This document shows, one piece after another, positions 29,454 to 38,328 of a stretch of DNA of 64,000 bases. This DNA comes from Bizionia saleffrena (GTDB lineage: Bacteria > Bacteroidota > Bacteroidia > Flavobacteriales > Flavobacteriaceae). The notes below the pieces were generated by a model. That model was not told the origin of the DNA. It saw nothing but the letters and a program-made list of their open reading frames with translations, and did not search any database. Position numbers and translations under genes: made by a program. Within the stretch, counting starts at the first letter, position 1; the number at the start of each line of letters is the position of its first letter. The DNA lies in contig NZ_VSKM01000005.1 in assembly GCF_008086175.1 (NCBI RefSeq), forward strand, positions 1 to 64,000. Reading direction: 5' to 3'.

Positions 29454-31316
29454 ATGAAAAATTTATTTTCAAATATAAAGGGAGATGCTTTTGGTGGTAT
29501 TACTGCCGGTATAGTCGCCTTGCCATTAGCTCTAGCTTTTGGCGTATCTTCTGGATTAGGACCTAGCGCAGGACTTTACGGCGCTATATTTATTAGTTTC
29601 TTTGCCGCTTTATTTGGTGGTACTAGTACGCAAATTTCTGGACCAACGGCTCCGATGACTGCGGTAAGTATGGTTATTATTGCAGGAATAATTGCTGCTA
29701 ACGATGGGAGTCTAGAAAAGGCTTTACCTGCTATTTTAACCGTGTTTCTATTAGCGGGAATAATGCAAGTAGGGCTCGGTGTTTTAGGCCTCGGTAAATA
29801 TATAAGATACATACCCTACCCCGTAGTCTCTGGATTCATGACGGCCATTGGTGTCATTATTTTACTTACACAAATTTTACCCTCTTTAGGATATTACCCT
29901 AAAGAAGATTTGGATTTTGTAAATCAGTTTAAACCGCAAGCCGAAGCGGTTATTTTGGAGAATTTATTAAAAGAAGAGGCCAACAACGGTGTTTTAGTCT
30001 TAGAAGATTTTAGTACGACCATTAATAATGCAGAATCTATTACAGAGGCAGATATTATAAAGGAATCTGAAACTCTTGCAGCAAAAGAAACGTCTGGAGT
30101 TATCGGCGCAATTAAGGCGCTACCAAGAGCTTTAAATAACATACTTTGGTTAGAGGTGATTCTGGCTTTAGGAACGATTATAATAATCTACGGATTTAAA
30201 AAAATCACAACTAAAGTGCCGAGTACTTTGGTTGCCCTAGTGATTATGTCTGGTATTGCTTTCGGTTTTGGTTTGGATTATAGACCTATTGAAGAGATCC
30301 CTGGCGGCATCCCAATTCCGCGTGTAGACATTTTTACAGAATTTAGTTTAGGAACCATTACCCCATATATTTTTACCGCATTAACTTTGGCGTTATTAGG
30401 AGCTATCGATTCTTTGTTGACGAGTGTTGTGGCCGATAATATGACGAAAACAAAACACAAACCTAATAAAGAGCTCATAGGGCAAGGTATTGGTAATAGT
30501 GTGGCGGCATTTTTTGGCGGAATTCCTGGGGCGGGTGCGACAATTAGAACGGTTGTAAACATTAAATCTGGGGGTAAAACAAAATTATCTGGTATGATTG
30601 CTGGTGTTTTATTGCTATTTATTTTATTGGCTTTAGGACCCGTAGCCTCTAAAATTCCGGCAGCCGTTTTAGCAGGTATTTTAATAACTGTGGGTATTGG
30701 TGTTATGGATTATAAAGGTTTAAAAGCTATTCCATATTTGCCAAAAGATATGAATTTGTTAGGCTTAAAATTAAGTTCGGAGGTCTTAATAATGCTCATT
30801 GTTTTATTGCTTTCTACTTTTTGGGATTTAATTTATGCCGTAGGGATTGGCTTAATTATAGCATCGCTGATGTTTATGAAGAAAATAGGAGACTTAACAG
30901 CAGCTAGTTCAGATGTGAAACCATTAAAAGAAGAAGTTTGGGCCGATGAGATAGAATTTCCAGAACATTTAAAGGAAGAAGTTTTTATTAAACATTTAAA
31001 AGGGCCATTATTTTTTGGCTCCACAAGTGATTTTCAACAATTGTATTTACAAATCCCTGCAACCGCTACAACGGTAGTATTACGTTTAGGACGTATGCCA
31101 TATATGGATCAATCGGGATTGTATGCTTTAGAAGAAATGTTGCAAGATTTAAAACAGAAAGAAATTCGTGTCGTTTTTGTAAATTTACTAGAGCAACCAC
31201 GTTATATGATGGAACGAATAGATATCATTCCAGATTTTGTTTCCGAAGAACACATCTTTAAAAATTTTAAAAGCTGTATGAAATGGATAAAAGATAATGT
31301 AAAAGACCGATACTAA
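29454..31316 (+). CDS. SulP-family inorganic anion transporter with STAS domain
   Basis: This 620-residue polytopic membrane protein has the SulP core (DAFGGITAGIVALPLALAFG near the start) and a C-terminal STAS domain (about 505-612). A hydrophilic insertion of about 70 residues (about 150-222) follows the early membrane helices. Some SulP proteins transport bicarbonate, others sulfate. Because it lies 12 bases from a carbonic anhydrase gene on the same strand, bicarbonate uptake is the best inference. The inserted loop is unusual compared with sulfate SulP proteins. Confidence 0.93.
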   Translation: MKNLFSNIKGDAFGGITAGIVALPLALAFGVSSGLGPSAGLYGAIFISFFAALFGGTSTQISGPTAPMTAVSMVIIAGIIAANDGSLEKALPAILTVFLLAGIMQVGLGVLGLGKYIRYIPYPVVSGFMTAIGVIILLTQILPSLGYYPKEDLDFVNQFKPQAEAVILENLLKEEANNGVLVLEDFSTTINNAESITEADIIKESETLAAKETSGVIGAIKALPRALNNILWLEVILALGTIIIIYGFKKITTKVPSTLVALVIMSGIAFGFGLDYRPIEEIPGGIPIPRVDIFTEFSLGTITPYIFTALTLALLGAIDSLLTSVVADNMTKTKHKPNKELIGQGIGNSVAAFFGGIPGAGATIRTVVNIKSGGKTKLSGMIAGVLLLFILLALGPVASKIPAAVLAGILITVGIGVMDYKGLKAIPYLPKDMNLLGLKLSSEVLIMLIVLLLSTFWDLIYAVGIGLIIASLMFMKKIGDLTAASSDVKPLKEEVWADEIEFPEHLKEEVFIKHLKGPLFFGSTSDFQQLYLQIPATATTVVLRLGRMPYMDQSGLYALEEMLQDLKQKEIRVVFVNLLEQPRYMMERIDIIPDFVSEEHIFKNFKSCMKWIKDNVKDRY

Positions 31317-31328
31317 AAAAATAAGATT

Positions 31329-31955
31329 ATGAAATTAAAAAATGTATTTGATAACAATAAAGAGTGGATTAAAAATAAACTAGAAGAAGATAGTGCTTAT
31401 TTTGATAAGTTAGGATCGGGCCAAAACCCTGAGCTGCTTTTTATAGGATGTTCTGATAGTCGTGTAACGGCAGAAGAACTTATGGGCTTAGGTCCTGGCG
31501 ATGTTTTTGTACATCGTAATATTGCTAACATGTTTATGGGTACCGATCTAAATGCGATGTCTGTAGTAGAGTATGCAGTCTCTCATTTAAAAGTGAAGCA
31601 CGTGGTAGTTTGTGGGCATTACGGCTGTGGGGGGGTAAAAGCAGCAATGCAATCTGCCGATTTAGGCATTCTAAATCCGTGGTTAAGAAGTATTCGGGAC
31701 GTTTACCGTTTGCATAATAAAGAGTTGAATGCTATTGAGGATGAAGTGAGAAAATACGAACGTTTAGTGGAGTTGAACGTACAAGAGCAATGCGTTAATT
31801 TAATTAAAACTGCCGCCATACAAAAAGCGATTAGAGATCGCGATTTAATTGTTCACGGTTGGGTATTCGATATTCATTCAGGGAAATTAATAGACCTAAA
31901 AATTGATTTCGAAAAGATACTCGATGAAATTAGAGAAATCTATCATTTGGATTAA
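31329..31955 (+). CDS. Beta-carbonic anhydrase
   Basis: The 208-residue protein has zinc ligands Cys41, His97 and Cys100 and the Asp43-Arg45 dyad in CSDSRV, plus HRNIAN. It interconverts CO2 and bicarbonate in the cytoplasm. Co-transcription with the SulP transporter suggests a bicarbonate-accumulating unit. A terminator follows. Confidence 0.96.
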   Translation: MKLKNVFDNNKEWIKNKLEEDSAYFDKLGSGQNPELLFIGCSDSRVTAEELMGLGPGDVFVHRNIANMFMGTDLNAMSVVEYAVSHLKVKHVVVCGHYGCGGVKAAMQSADLGILNPWLRSIRDVYRLHNKELNAIEDEVRKYERLVELNVQEQCVNLIKTAAIQKAIRDRDLIVHGWVFDIHSGKLIDLKIDFEKILDEIREIYHLD

Positions 31956-31960
31956 ATTAA

Positions 31961-31992
31961 AAAATAGCCACTCAGAATAGAGTGGCTATTTT
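31961..31992 (+). terminator. Terminator after carbonic anhydrase gene (likely two-way)
   Basis: AAAATAGCCACTC pairs perfectly with GAGTGGCTATTTT around a six-base loop. The A-run and T-run make it usable for the converging gene at 32026 as well. Confidence 0.93.
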
Positions 31993-32025
31993 CTTCTTAA
32001 AGAGTATTATATTATAAAATAGTAA

Positions 32026-34896
32026 TTATCGCAGTATTAGTTTTTTAATCGTTTGAAATTGGTTTGATGCTAATTTTATGACATAAACTCCACTTGCAAG
32101 CGATGATAAATTAAGTATATTATTAGTGTTCTCTAAAAAAGATTCATAAACAATTTGCCCTGAAATATCGTAGATAGCAATTGATGTATTTGTGTGCTTG
32201 AGAAAATCAAAAGTAATATTTACTTGCTTATTTACGGAAGGATTTGGAAACATCTTAAAGCTTGGGTTTTTCACTTCAAAAGCTGTTGTGCTTAATGTGC
32301 CTTCTTCAGCTTTATCAGACAATATAAAAGAGGTGTCTACACTCTGTACCGACCAATAATAATTAGAGGCTGTTAAATTATTTAGTGTCCAAGAATTACC
32401 GTGCACTTTATAAGAAGCTACTTCTTGTCCATTCTGTGTTGTACCTATAGTTAACCAATAATACAATCCGTTTTCTGGAGTGTGATCGTCTGTGCCATTA
32501 TCCCATATAAATGTTATCGAGTTGTTTGGATTAATTACGCTAGATAAATTTGTTGGTGCGATTGGTTTCAAGTTTGCTGTTGGCGTTGTATTCGTATGCA
32601 AAACAGTTTTAGAGGCATAATTAGCATCGTCAAAGAAGCCTGAAATTAAAATATCTAGGTCGTTATCATTATCGTAATCAGCCCAAAATAAACTTGTGCC
32701 ACCTCCAAGATTTGTTAATCCTTCATCGGTTTGTGTAAATACATTATTCTCGTTTTTATATAAAATTGTGACATCGTTGTAATTTACATCAGAGCCTGAA
32801 ACGACTAAATCTAAATCACCATCATTATCATAATCACCCCAAGCAATTGGAGTTGTTCCACTAGAAACATCCATTCCTGCCAAAGTGGTGAATTCGGTAA
32901 ACGTGCCGTTTGTATTACTATAAATTTTTGCTTTATAATCACCGTTGATATCATCTCCAATTACCGAGAAATCTATATCATCATCATTATCAAAATCGCC
33001 AAGTGCAAAACTTCCGTAATATAGACCAGGTAAATTCTGTTGTTCTGTAAATATGGCGTTCGTATTAAAATACGTTTTTAAAGTCGGACTATAATTTTCG
33101 TCTAATCCCATTACCAAAATATCCAAATCATCATCGTTGTCCAAATCTCCAAATTGTGCGTTTCCATTTTGCAGACCAATGAAACCTGCACTAGCGTCTG
33201 CAAACGTACCATCTGTATTAGTGTAAATTCGGGTTAAAGAAGATGCGCCAGTAGACGCTTGATATCCTCCAGTTACTAAAAGGTCTAAATCGCCATCGTT
33301 ATCGTAATCACCAAAATCTATAGAGCCTAAAATAACGCCTTCTAGTTGTTGTTTTGTAACAAATGTATTGTTAACGTTTTCATATACTGTAAAAAAATAA
33401 GAGGTTAAATCGGAGTAGTTTTGTCCAGAAACAAGTAAATCTAAATCACCATCATTATCTATATCTATAAATTTTACAAACCCAAGATGTACATTGGTAA
33501 TTGTAGGAGTGCTTATTTCGCTTAAAACACCATTATTGTTTTTGTATAATCGTACCGCGCTTTCATTGGGAGAATAATCTCCTGTTGTGTCTATTGCACC
33601 AGAGATTATTAAATCTAAATTACCATCGTTATCGTAATCTCCCCAATCAGTAGAAGGGTAGAAAAAGTTATCTACCACTGTACTTGTTTCAGTAAAAGTC
33701 AAAGAATCTGTTGTTGTATTTAAAAACACCGAGGTCGCTTTATTATTGTTTTCGTTTAAACCTGTAACAACAACATCTGGTTTTCCATCGTTATTAATAT
33801 CTCCAACAGCAGCATCACCGTAATAAGACGCTGATAGTATGGCAGTATTGCTTTGCGTGAAATTATCTTCACCCATATTGTTAAATATATGGTAAACGTA
33901 ACTTCCTGCGCCGGGAGTCGCGCTAGACCCGGTTATAAATAAGTCTAAATTACCATCCATGTTAAAGTCTGCCCATTCTATAGAGCTATGGGAAACACCT
34001 GGGATATTCGTATCAATATTGGTAAACGTACTATCTCCATTATTTTTATAGATTTCTGTAAATCGTTCGGCCCCACTTGTGCCACCAGCTCCCGAAATAA
34101 CTAAATCGATGTGCCCGTCGTTGTTATAATCTCCCCATTCCGTATCGCCTAACCAACATTGTTGAAGGTTTATATTCGATTTGGTAAATGTATTATCGGA
34201 ATTATTGGTGTAAATATGTGTAAAAAACTCGCCGTCTGTGGTGTTGTATCCACTTAATACAAAATCGTTAAAATTATCGTCGTTATAATCTGCCCACTTA
34301 ATTCTACCAAAGTTCATTCCAGGAATTGTGATGGGATTAATCAATTCTGTAACTGAATTATCACCATTGTTGATGAATAACTTCGTAACGAATGTCCAAG
34401 TTTCTGTTTCAATTCCAGTTAGAGAGATGTCTATTAAATTGTCATTATTAATATCTACCATAGCAACTTCCCCCAAATACATAGGAGGCAAATCTTGCTC
34501 TAAAGCCGTAAATGTATTGTCTCCATTATTAATATGAACTTTAGTATAACCTTCAGATTCTGTATTAAAACCTTGAATTAAAAGATCTAAAAAACTATCG
34601 TTATTATAATCTGCCCAACGTGCCGACCCATTCGATACTGCTGGTAAATTACTAGAGCTTACTAATTCATATTGCCCTTCATTATAGATATATAGTCCAC
34701 CAACGGTTATGTCTTGATTGTTAACTCCAGATAGGTAAGCATCTAAATCGCCATCATTATCGGCGTCCCCCATAGCTATTACAGAGTTTGCTAAAGCGGG
34801 TAATGTGGTTTGAAGTGAATTAAAAGTCTGTGCCATCATCGCCAAAGGGCTAAAGCATAGTAAAATTAGTAAATTTGTGTGTAATTGTATTTTCAT
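32026..34896 (-). CDS. Secreted FG-GAP/VCBS-repeat protein with T9SS type A sorting domain
   Basis: The 956 residues start with a signal peptide (ending MMAQ, about residue 22). By eye I count 14 FG-GAP/VCBS repeats with Ca-binding-like loops (for example GDYDNDGDLDLLVTG), spanning about 40-770. Next comes a fibronectin III-like segment (about 780-870) and a C-terminal type IX sorting domain (about 880-956, MFPNPSVNKQVNITF, ending in KKLILR). The first seven repeats mostly read D-N-N-D and the last seven D-x-DNDGD, so the protein may form two seven-bladed propellers. It is secreted to the surface or medium. A palindrome similar to one in the hmuR promoter lies just upstream of its start. Confidence 0.92.
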   Translation of the reverse strand: MKIQLHTNLLILLCFSPLAMMAQTFNSLQTTLPALANSVIAMGDADNDGDLDAYLSGVNNQDITVGGLYIYNEGQYELVSSSNLPAVSNGSARWADYNNDSFLDLLIQGFNTESEGYTKVHINNGDNTFTALEQDLPPMYLGEVAMVDINNDNLIDISLTGIETETWTFVTKLFINNGDNSVTELINPITIPGMNFGRIKWADYNDDNFNDFVLSGYNTTDGEFFTHIYTNNSDNTFTKSNINLQQCWLGDTEWGDYNNDGHIDLVISGAGGTSGAERFTEIYKNNGDSTFTNIDTNIPGVSHSSIEWADFNMDGNLDLFITGSSATPGAGSYVYHIFNNMGEDNFTQSNTAILSASYYGDAAVGDINNDGKPDVVVTGLNENNNKATSVFLNTTTDSLTFTETSTVVDNFFYPSTDWGDYDNDGNLDLIISGAIDTTGDYSPNESAVRLYKNNNGVLSEISTPTITNVHLGFVKFIDIDNDGDLDLLVSGQNYSDLTSYFFTVYENVNNTFVTKQQLEGVILGSIDFGDYDNDGDLDLLVTGGYQASTGASSLTRIYTNTDGTFADASAGFIGLQNGNAQFGDLDNDDDLDILVMGLDENYSPTLKTYFNTNAIFTEQQNLPGLYYGSFALGDFDNDDDIDFSVIGDDINGDYKAKIYSNTNGTFTEFTTLAGMDVSSGTTPIAWGDYDNDGDLDLVVSGSDVNYNDVTILYKNENNVFTQTDEGLTNLGGGTSLFWADYDNDNDLDILISGFFDDANYASKTVLHTNTTPTANLKPIAPTNLSSVINPNNSITFIWDNGTDDHTPENGLYYWLTIGTTQNGQEVASYKVHGNSWTLNNLTASNYYWSVQSVDTSFILSDKAEEGTLSTTAFEVKNPSFKMFPNPSVNKQVNITFDFLKHTNTSIAIYDISGQIVYESFLENTNNILNLSSLASGVYVIKLASNQFQTIKKLILR

Positions 34897-34903
34897 AATT
34901 ATA

Positions 34904-34922
34904 TTATTTAGAATGATTCTAA
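34904..34922 (-). promoter_or_regulatory. Palindromic operator candidate upstream of the FG-GAP protein gene
   Basis: TTAGAATGATTCTAA (34908-34922) is a perfect 7-1-7 palindrome 12-26 bases upstream of the ATG. Its left arm continues to TTATTTAGAATGA (34904-34916), whose reverse complement TCATTCTAAATAA recurs at 38266-38278 in front of hmuR. The 7-1-7 layout resembles Fur sites in form, but the Fur assignment is inference. Confidence 0.55.
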
Positions 34923-34940
34923 GTTTTAGTTTTATGCTAA

Positions 34941-34967
34941 AAAAAAGAGCAGCGAACTGCTCTTTTT
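34941..34967 (-). terminator. Terminator after hmuY
   Basis: On the minus strand AGAGCAG-TTCG-CTGCTCT with a UUCG tetraloop is followed by at least eight T. It lies about 20 bases after the hmuY stop codon and ends the hmuR-hmuY transcript before the FG-GAP protein gene. Confidence 0.9.
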
Positions 34968-34987
34968 CCTAACTCTGTTTATTTAGA

Positions 34988-36079
34988 CTATTGTAATAAA
35001 CTATAAACAAATTGTGGGTGTCCACGTTCTCCAGCATCGTTATACATACTTAAAAATTTAATTTTGTATACGTTGCCGTCAAAATCTTTTAGTATAAAAA
35101 AGACGGTATCATAAAGTGCAGGTAACTGCCCTGGACCACCTCCAGCTCTCCAATTCCCTCCAATAGCACGTTGGTCCTCAGAAAAATTAGCATTTACCAC
35201 ATCTGCTTTAGTGAATTCTGAGTAAGTTAAGCCTTCGGTTTCACCATCTATTTTATAAGCTTCAACCTCAGATTTCGCGTTAATTACTACAAAATCACTG
35301 TAGCCGTAAGCACCGTAGCCGGTAATTTCATCCGTAAAAACCGTAAAGTTTAGATCCCATTCTGATTGTGCCGGCTCTACGCTTATAATGCTGTTTGTAT
35401 CAAAACTAAAATGTGTAAAATTGTACCCTAAGGTTTTAGAAATGGTTACTTCTTGATGTGTTGTTGCGTCTAAGTCTGCGTATTGTAAAATGTAATCGTT
35501 ACCACTTTTTAGCACTCTAATTTTTTTCCATCCTCTGTGGTCACCTTTAGTAGCAACACTTCCGGTAGCAGGAGCAGTGGTGCCTACTGTATTGCCTAAG
35601 TTTACTAAATACACAGAATTATCAGCTTCCACACTAGAAATTTCGTTAATAGCTGTTGCGTCGATAGCACCACTTGGGCCATCAATGTATGTTCCGCTTA
35701 TAGCATCGTATGTTCCTACCTTAACACCTGGCTGAAGGTCTACAACCTCGGCGTTACTCGAATTAATAGCATCAATATCTGTAGATGCTAACGCTGCAGT
35801 CGCCATATAAATTGAACCATTAATGGTGACTCTAAATTCGTCACCAGAGTAAAAACCTAAATCCCAAGTATCTCGTTGTACATTTGTAGAGACATTGGTG
35901 CTTAAATCAATATATACTTGGTTTTGCTCATTGGGTCCACCAATTTGAGGAGATAAAGAAGCGCCTTCAACAATTATAGCGATAGGGCCGGAGTTTGTTA
36001 TGGTATCATCATCGCTACTACAGCTTGTAAAGGCGAGTACTGAGGTACATAAGAATAGAGTAAAAAATTTGTTAATCAT
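34988..36079 (-). CDS. hmuY: HmuY-family haem-binding lipoprotein
   Basis: The 363 residues begin with a lipoprotein signal peptide (lipobox FTSC, Cys20). HmuY features are visible: YIDLSTN, RDTWDLGFYSGDEFRVTINGS and WDLNFTVF. HmuY captures haem at the cell surface and hands it to its TonB-dependent receptor, whose gene lies 12 bases upstream in the same operon. Haem-binding residues cannot be assigned by eye. Confidence 0.87.
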   Translation of the reverse strand: MINKFFTLFLCTSVLAFTSCSSDDDTITNSGPIAIIVEGASLSPQIGGPNEQNQVYIDLSTNVSTNVQRDTWDLGFYSGDEFRVTINGSIYMATAALASTDIDAINSSNAEVVDLQPGVKVGTYDAISGTYIDGPSGAIDATAINEISSVEADNSVYLVNLGNTVGTTAPATGSVATKGDHRGWKKIRVLKSGNDYILQYADLDATTHQEVTISKTLGYNFTHFSFDTNSIISVEPAQSEWDLNFTVFTDEITGYGAYGYSDFVVINAKSEVEAYKIDGETEGLTYSEFTKADVVNANFSEDQRAIGGNWRAGGGPGQLPALYDTVFFILKDFDGNVYKIKFLSMYNDAGERGHPQFVYSLLQ

Positions 36080-36091
36080 TGTAATTGAGTT

Positions 36092-38224
36092 TTAAAAATT
36101 TAAATTATATAATAGTTTTAAGTAATAAGATCGTCCATAACCTAATAAAAGCGAACTGTTTGATGCTTCGTGAGCACCACTAGAAGCGGCATTTCTTATG
36201 TTAACATTAGTAACATTTAGTAGGTTTCGGCCACCAAGAGTGGCTTGTATTTTACGGTTTAGAAATGATTTTTTTATGGACGCATCTAGCCAGCTATAGC
36301 CTTCCGTTTTAGATTTTGAAAATACAGAGTCCCCATTGGTATCCATTCCAGAAGCTACATAGTCTTTCTGTTCACCGTTGTATTTTAACAATACGGTTAA
36401 TGCCGTATTCCATTGCTTTATGGCATACGTTCCGCTAGTATTTACTTGAAAGGAGTATAAGAAATTGTTTTGCGCATTAATCTCGTTATTTGCAATTCTA
36501 GAAGTCCCTTGTAATGTTGCCCCTAAATTAAATGCCCAATTTCCATTTTTAATCGTGTTTTGAGAGCTTAGACTCCATAGTTTATAAGCATCGATATTAA
36601 TATACTGGTATTGCAAAGGGCTTGTATTTACAATCGCTAAATCAATTCTATCGTCAACATCTATATAGGTTAATTTTACGGCGTTAATCAATGAGAAATT
36701 AGTAAACCAACTTCTTTTCTTTAGATTTAAAAATGCAGAAAATCCTTTTTCTGGATTTAAGTTCTCGTTGCCTTGAACATCGTGGTTAGAATCCACGAAA
36801 TAATAGTACAACTCTTCAAAGTTTGGGGTTCTATAAGAGGTTCCTACATTACCGCGTAATTCGAAACCGTTATTTAACAAATAGCGTGCGCTTAAAGAGG
36901 TTAATACTTGCGATTTAAATTTCGAGTTGTATTCATACCGAGCGCCTGGGCGTATTAAAAACGCGTTGGTGAGGTTTAATTCTGTAGAGGCGAATAAGGC
37001 GTAATTACTTTGCGAATTTTCTTTTTCAAGCTGCGTAATATCTCCCGAGGCTTGCGTGTCGTAGCCCTTTATATAACGTGCTTCGTAGCCTAATTCAAAG
37101 TTATAAAAATCACTTTGTATAAGATTATTTATACGTCCTTTTGTGAAAAACACCTCACTAGATTGGTAGGTGTTGTCGGTTTCGTTGGATTGGTTTCCAG
37201 AAAGAATAAAATAATTAAATTCGTTTAAATCGCGTTTTTGTGTTTGATATGAGAAGGCAGCGCTATAGTTTGCTCCACCATCAAGTTTCCCGTTTAGATT
37301 TAAATTATTTATAAACCTGTTGGTCGTAAATATTCTGTCTGTTGCTGAAGGATTACGCGTTTGGGCATCGACATCTATATTTGATCTTACTGAAGCATCG
37401 TAGAAACTAAGAATTTCATTAAAGTATTCAAATTTATAGGTAATAGTAAAGTTTTCAGAATCATAATGTAATAAACCGTTGGTGTTCATTTGTGTTTTCG
37501 GTTGCCAATCGTAACCGCGTAATCCATCGTTTTTATAATAATCTTGGCCTTGTTTGTTATTAAAGAAACCTGCAAATTGGTTGCGGTTAAAACCCACACG
37601 AGCCATTAGTCTTTCGTTAATATTATGCGCCACACTTACCGATTGAATATGCCTGCCTTGATCAAACCACTCGTATTCATCGCTTATGGTTTCTTCTTGA
37701 ACAGAGATGTTAATGTCCCATTCTGTGGCAATAGATTTTTTGGTGATAATATTTATTACTCCAGAAACAGCATTGGCACCGTATTCCACACCCATTGCAC
37801 CTTCCGCAATTTCGATACGCTCAATATCGTCAAGATTAATTTGGGTTAAATCGATGTTGTTTCCCAGGCCATTGTCGCTAACTAAAGGAATATTATCTAC
37901 TAAGATATTAAAATATTGAGAGTCTAATCCGAAGAAAGACACCGTAGATTTTCCGGTTTGACTATTAGGGACTACTGTTAAATTTAAATTAAAGTTTAAT
38001 AAATCGGCTAAATTATTTGCGGCTTGATTCTCTATTTGCGCTCTGCTTATTACGGTAACATTGTGTACAGACTTTTTTATGGACTGCGGATTGTACTGTC
38101 CGGTGATTACAACTTCCTTAAGTGCTTCAACCTCTGTGGAATCCTTATCAGCCTCCTGAGAAAAAGAAATGCCGCTTAAAAGAAGTGCCAAAAAAAGCAC
38201 CAGATAATTTTTATTTAGACTCAT
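36092..38224 (-). CDS. TonB-dependent outer-membrane receptor (HmuR-like)
   Basis: The 710 residues have a signal peptide, a short TonB-box-like stretch (EALKEVVITGQYNP) and a plug domain (about 50-165). A 22-strand barrel closes with an aromatic terminal strand (LLYNLNF). It shares an operon with hmuY and should import haem. The start codon follows a perfect -7 element and the 19-base palindrome at 38232-38250. Confidence 0.92.
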   Translation of the reverse strand: MSLNKNYLVLFLALLLSGISFSQEADKDSTEVEALKEVVITGQYNPQSIKKSVHNVTVISRAQIENQAANNLADLLNFNLNLTVVPNSQTGKSTVSFFGLDSQYFNILVDNIPLVSDNGLGNNIDLTQINLDDIERIEIAEGAMGVEYGANAVSGVINIITKKSIATEWDINISVQEETISDEYEWFDQGRHIQSVSVAHNINERLMARVGFNRNQFAGFFNNKQGQDYYKNDGLRGYDWQPKTQMNTNGLLHYDSENFTITYKFEYFNEILSFYDASVRSNIDVDAQTRNPSATDRIFTTNRFINNLNLNGKLDGGANYSAAFSYQTQKRDLNEFNYFILSGNQSNETDNTYQSSEVFFTKGRINNLIQSDFYNFELGYEARYIKGYDTQASGDITQLEKENSQSNYALFASTELNLTNAFLIRPGARYEYNSKFKSQVLTSLSARYLLNNGFELRGNVGTSYRTPNFEELYYYFVDSNHDVQGNENLNPEKGFSAFLNLKKRSWFTNFSLINAVKLTYIDVDDRIDLAIVNTSPLQYQYINIDAYKLWSLSSQNTIKNGNWAFNLGATLQGTSRIANNEINAQNNFLYSFQVNTSGTYAIKQWNTALTVLLKYNGEQKDYVASGMDTNGDSVFSKSKTEGYSWLDASIKKSFLNRKIQATLGGRNLLNVTNVNIRNAASSGAHEASNSSLLLGYGRSYYLKLLYNLNF

Positions 38225-38231
38225 TCTACTT

Positions 38232-38250
38232 TATATTTGCTGCAAATATA
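38232..38250. promoter_or_regulatory. Perfect 19-base palindrome with a -7 element on each strand
   Basis: TATATTTGCTGCAAATATA is a perfect 9-1-9 palindrome. Each arm contains TATATTTG, which matches the Bacteroidota -7 consensus TAnnTTTG. The minus-strand element (38243-38250) fits the receptor gene, 18 bases before its ATG. The plus-strand element (38232-38239) would start a transcript with an about 80-base leader toward the DUF6607 gene. Confidence 0.6.
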
Positions 38251-38265
38251 GAACCTTATTTTAAT

Positions 38266-38282
38266 TCATTCTAAATAAGAAT
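38266..38282. promoter_or_regulatory. Candidate shared iron-type operator between divergent haem operons
   Basis: TCATTCTAAATAA (38266-38278) is identical to the reverse complement of 34904-34916. It also forms ATTCT-N5-AGAAT (38268-38282). It lies near the position of the -33 element of the receptor promoter, where a repressor would block RNA polymerase. The identity of the regulator is unknown; Fur is likely given the haem genes. Confidence 0.5.
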
Positions 38283-38328
38283 AAGGAATTTCAACTTTTT
38301 TTTAAACACATAATTCAAGACCATTTAA

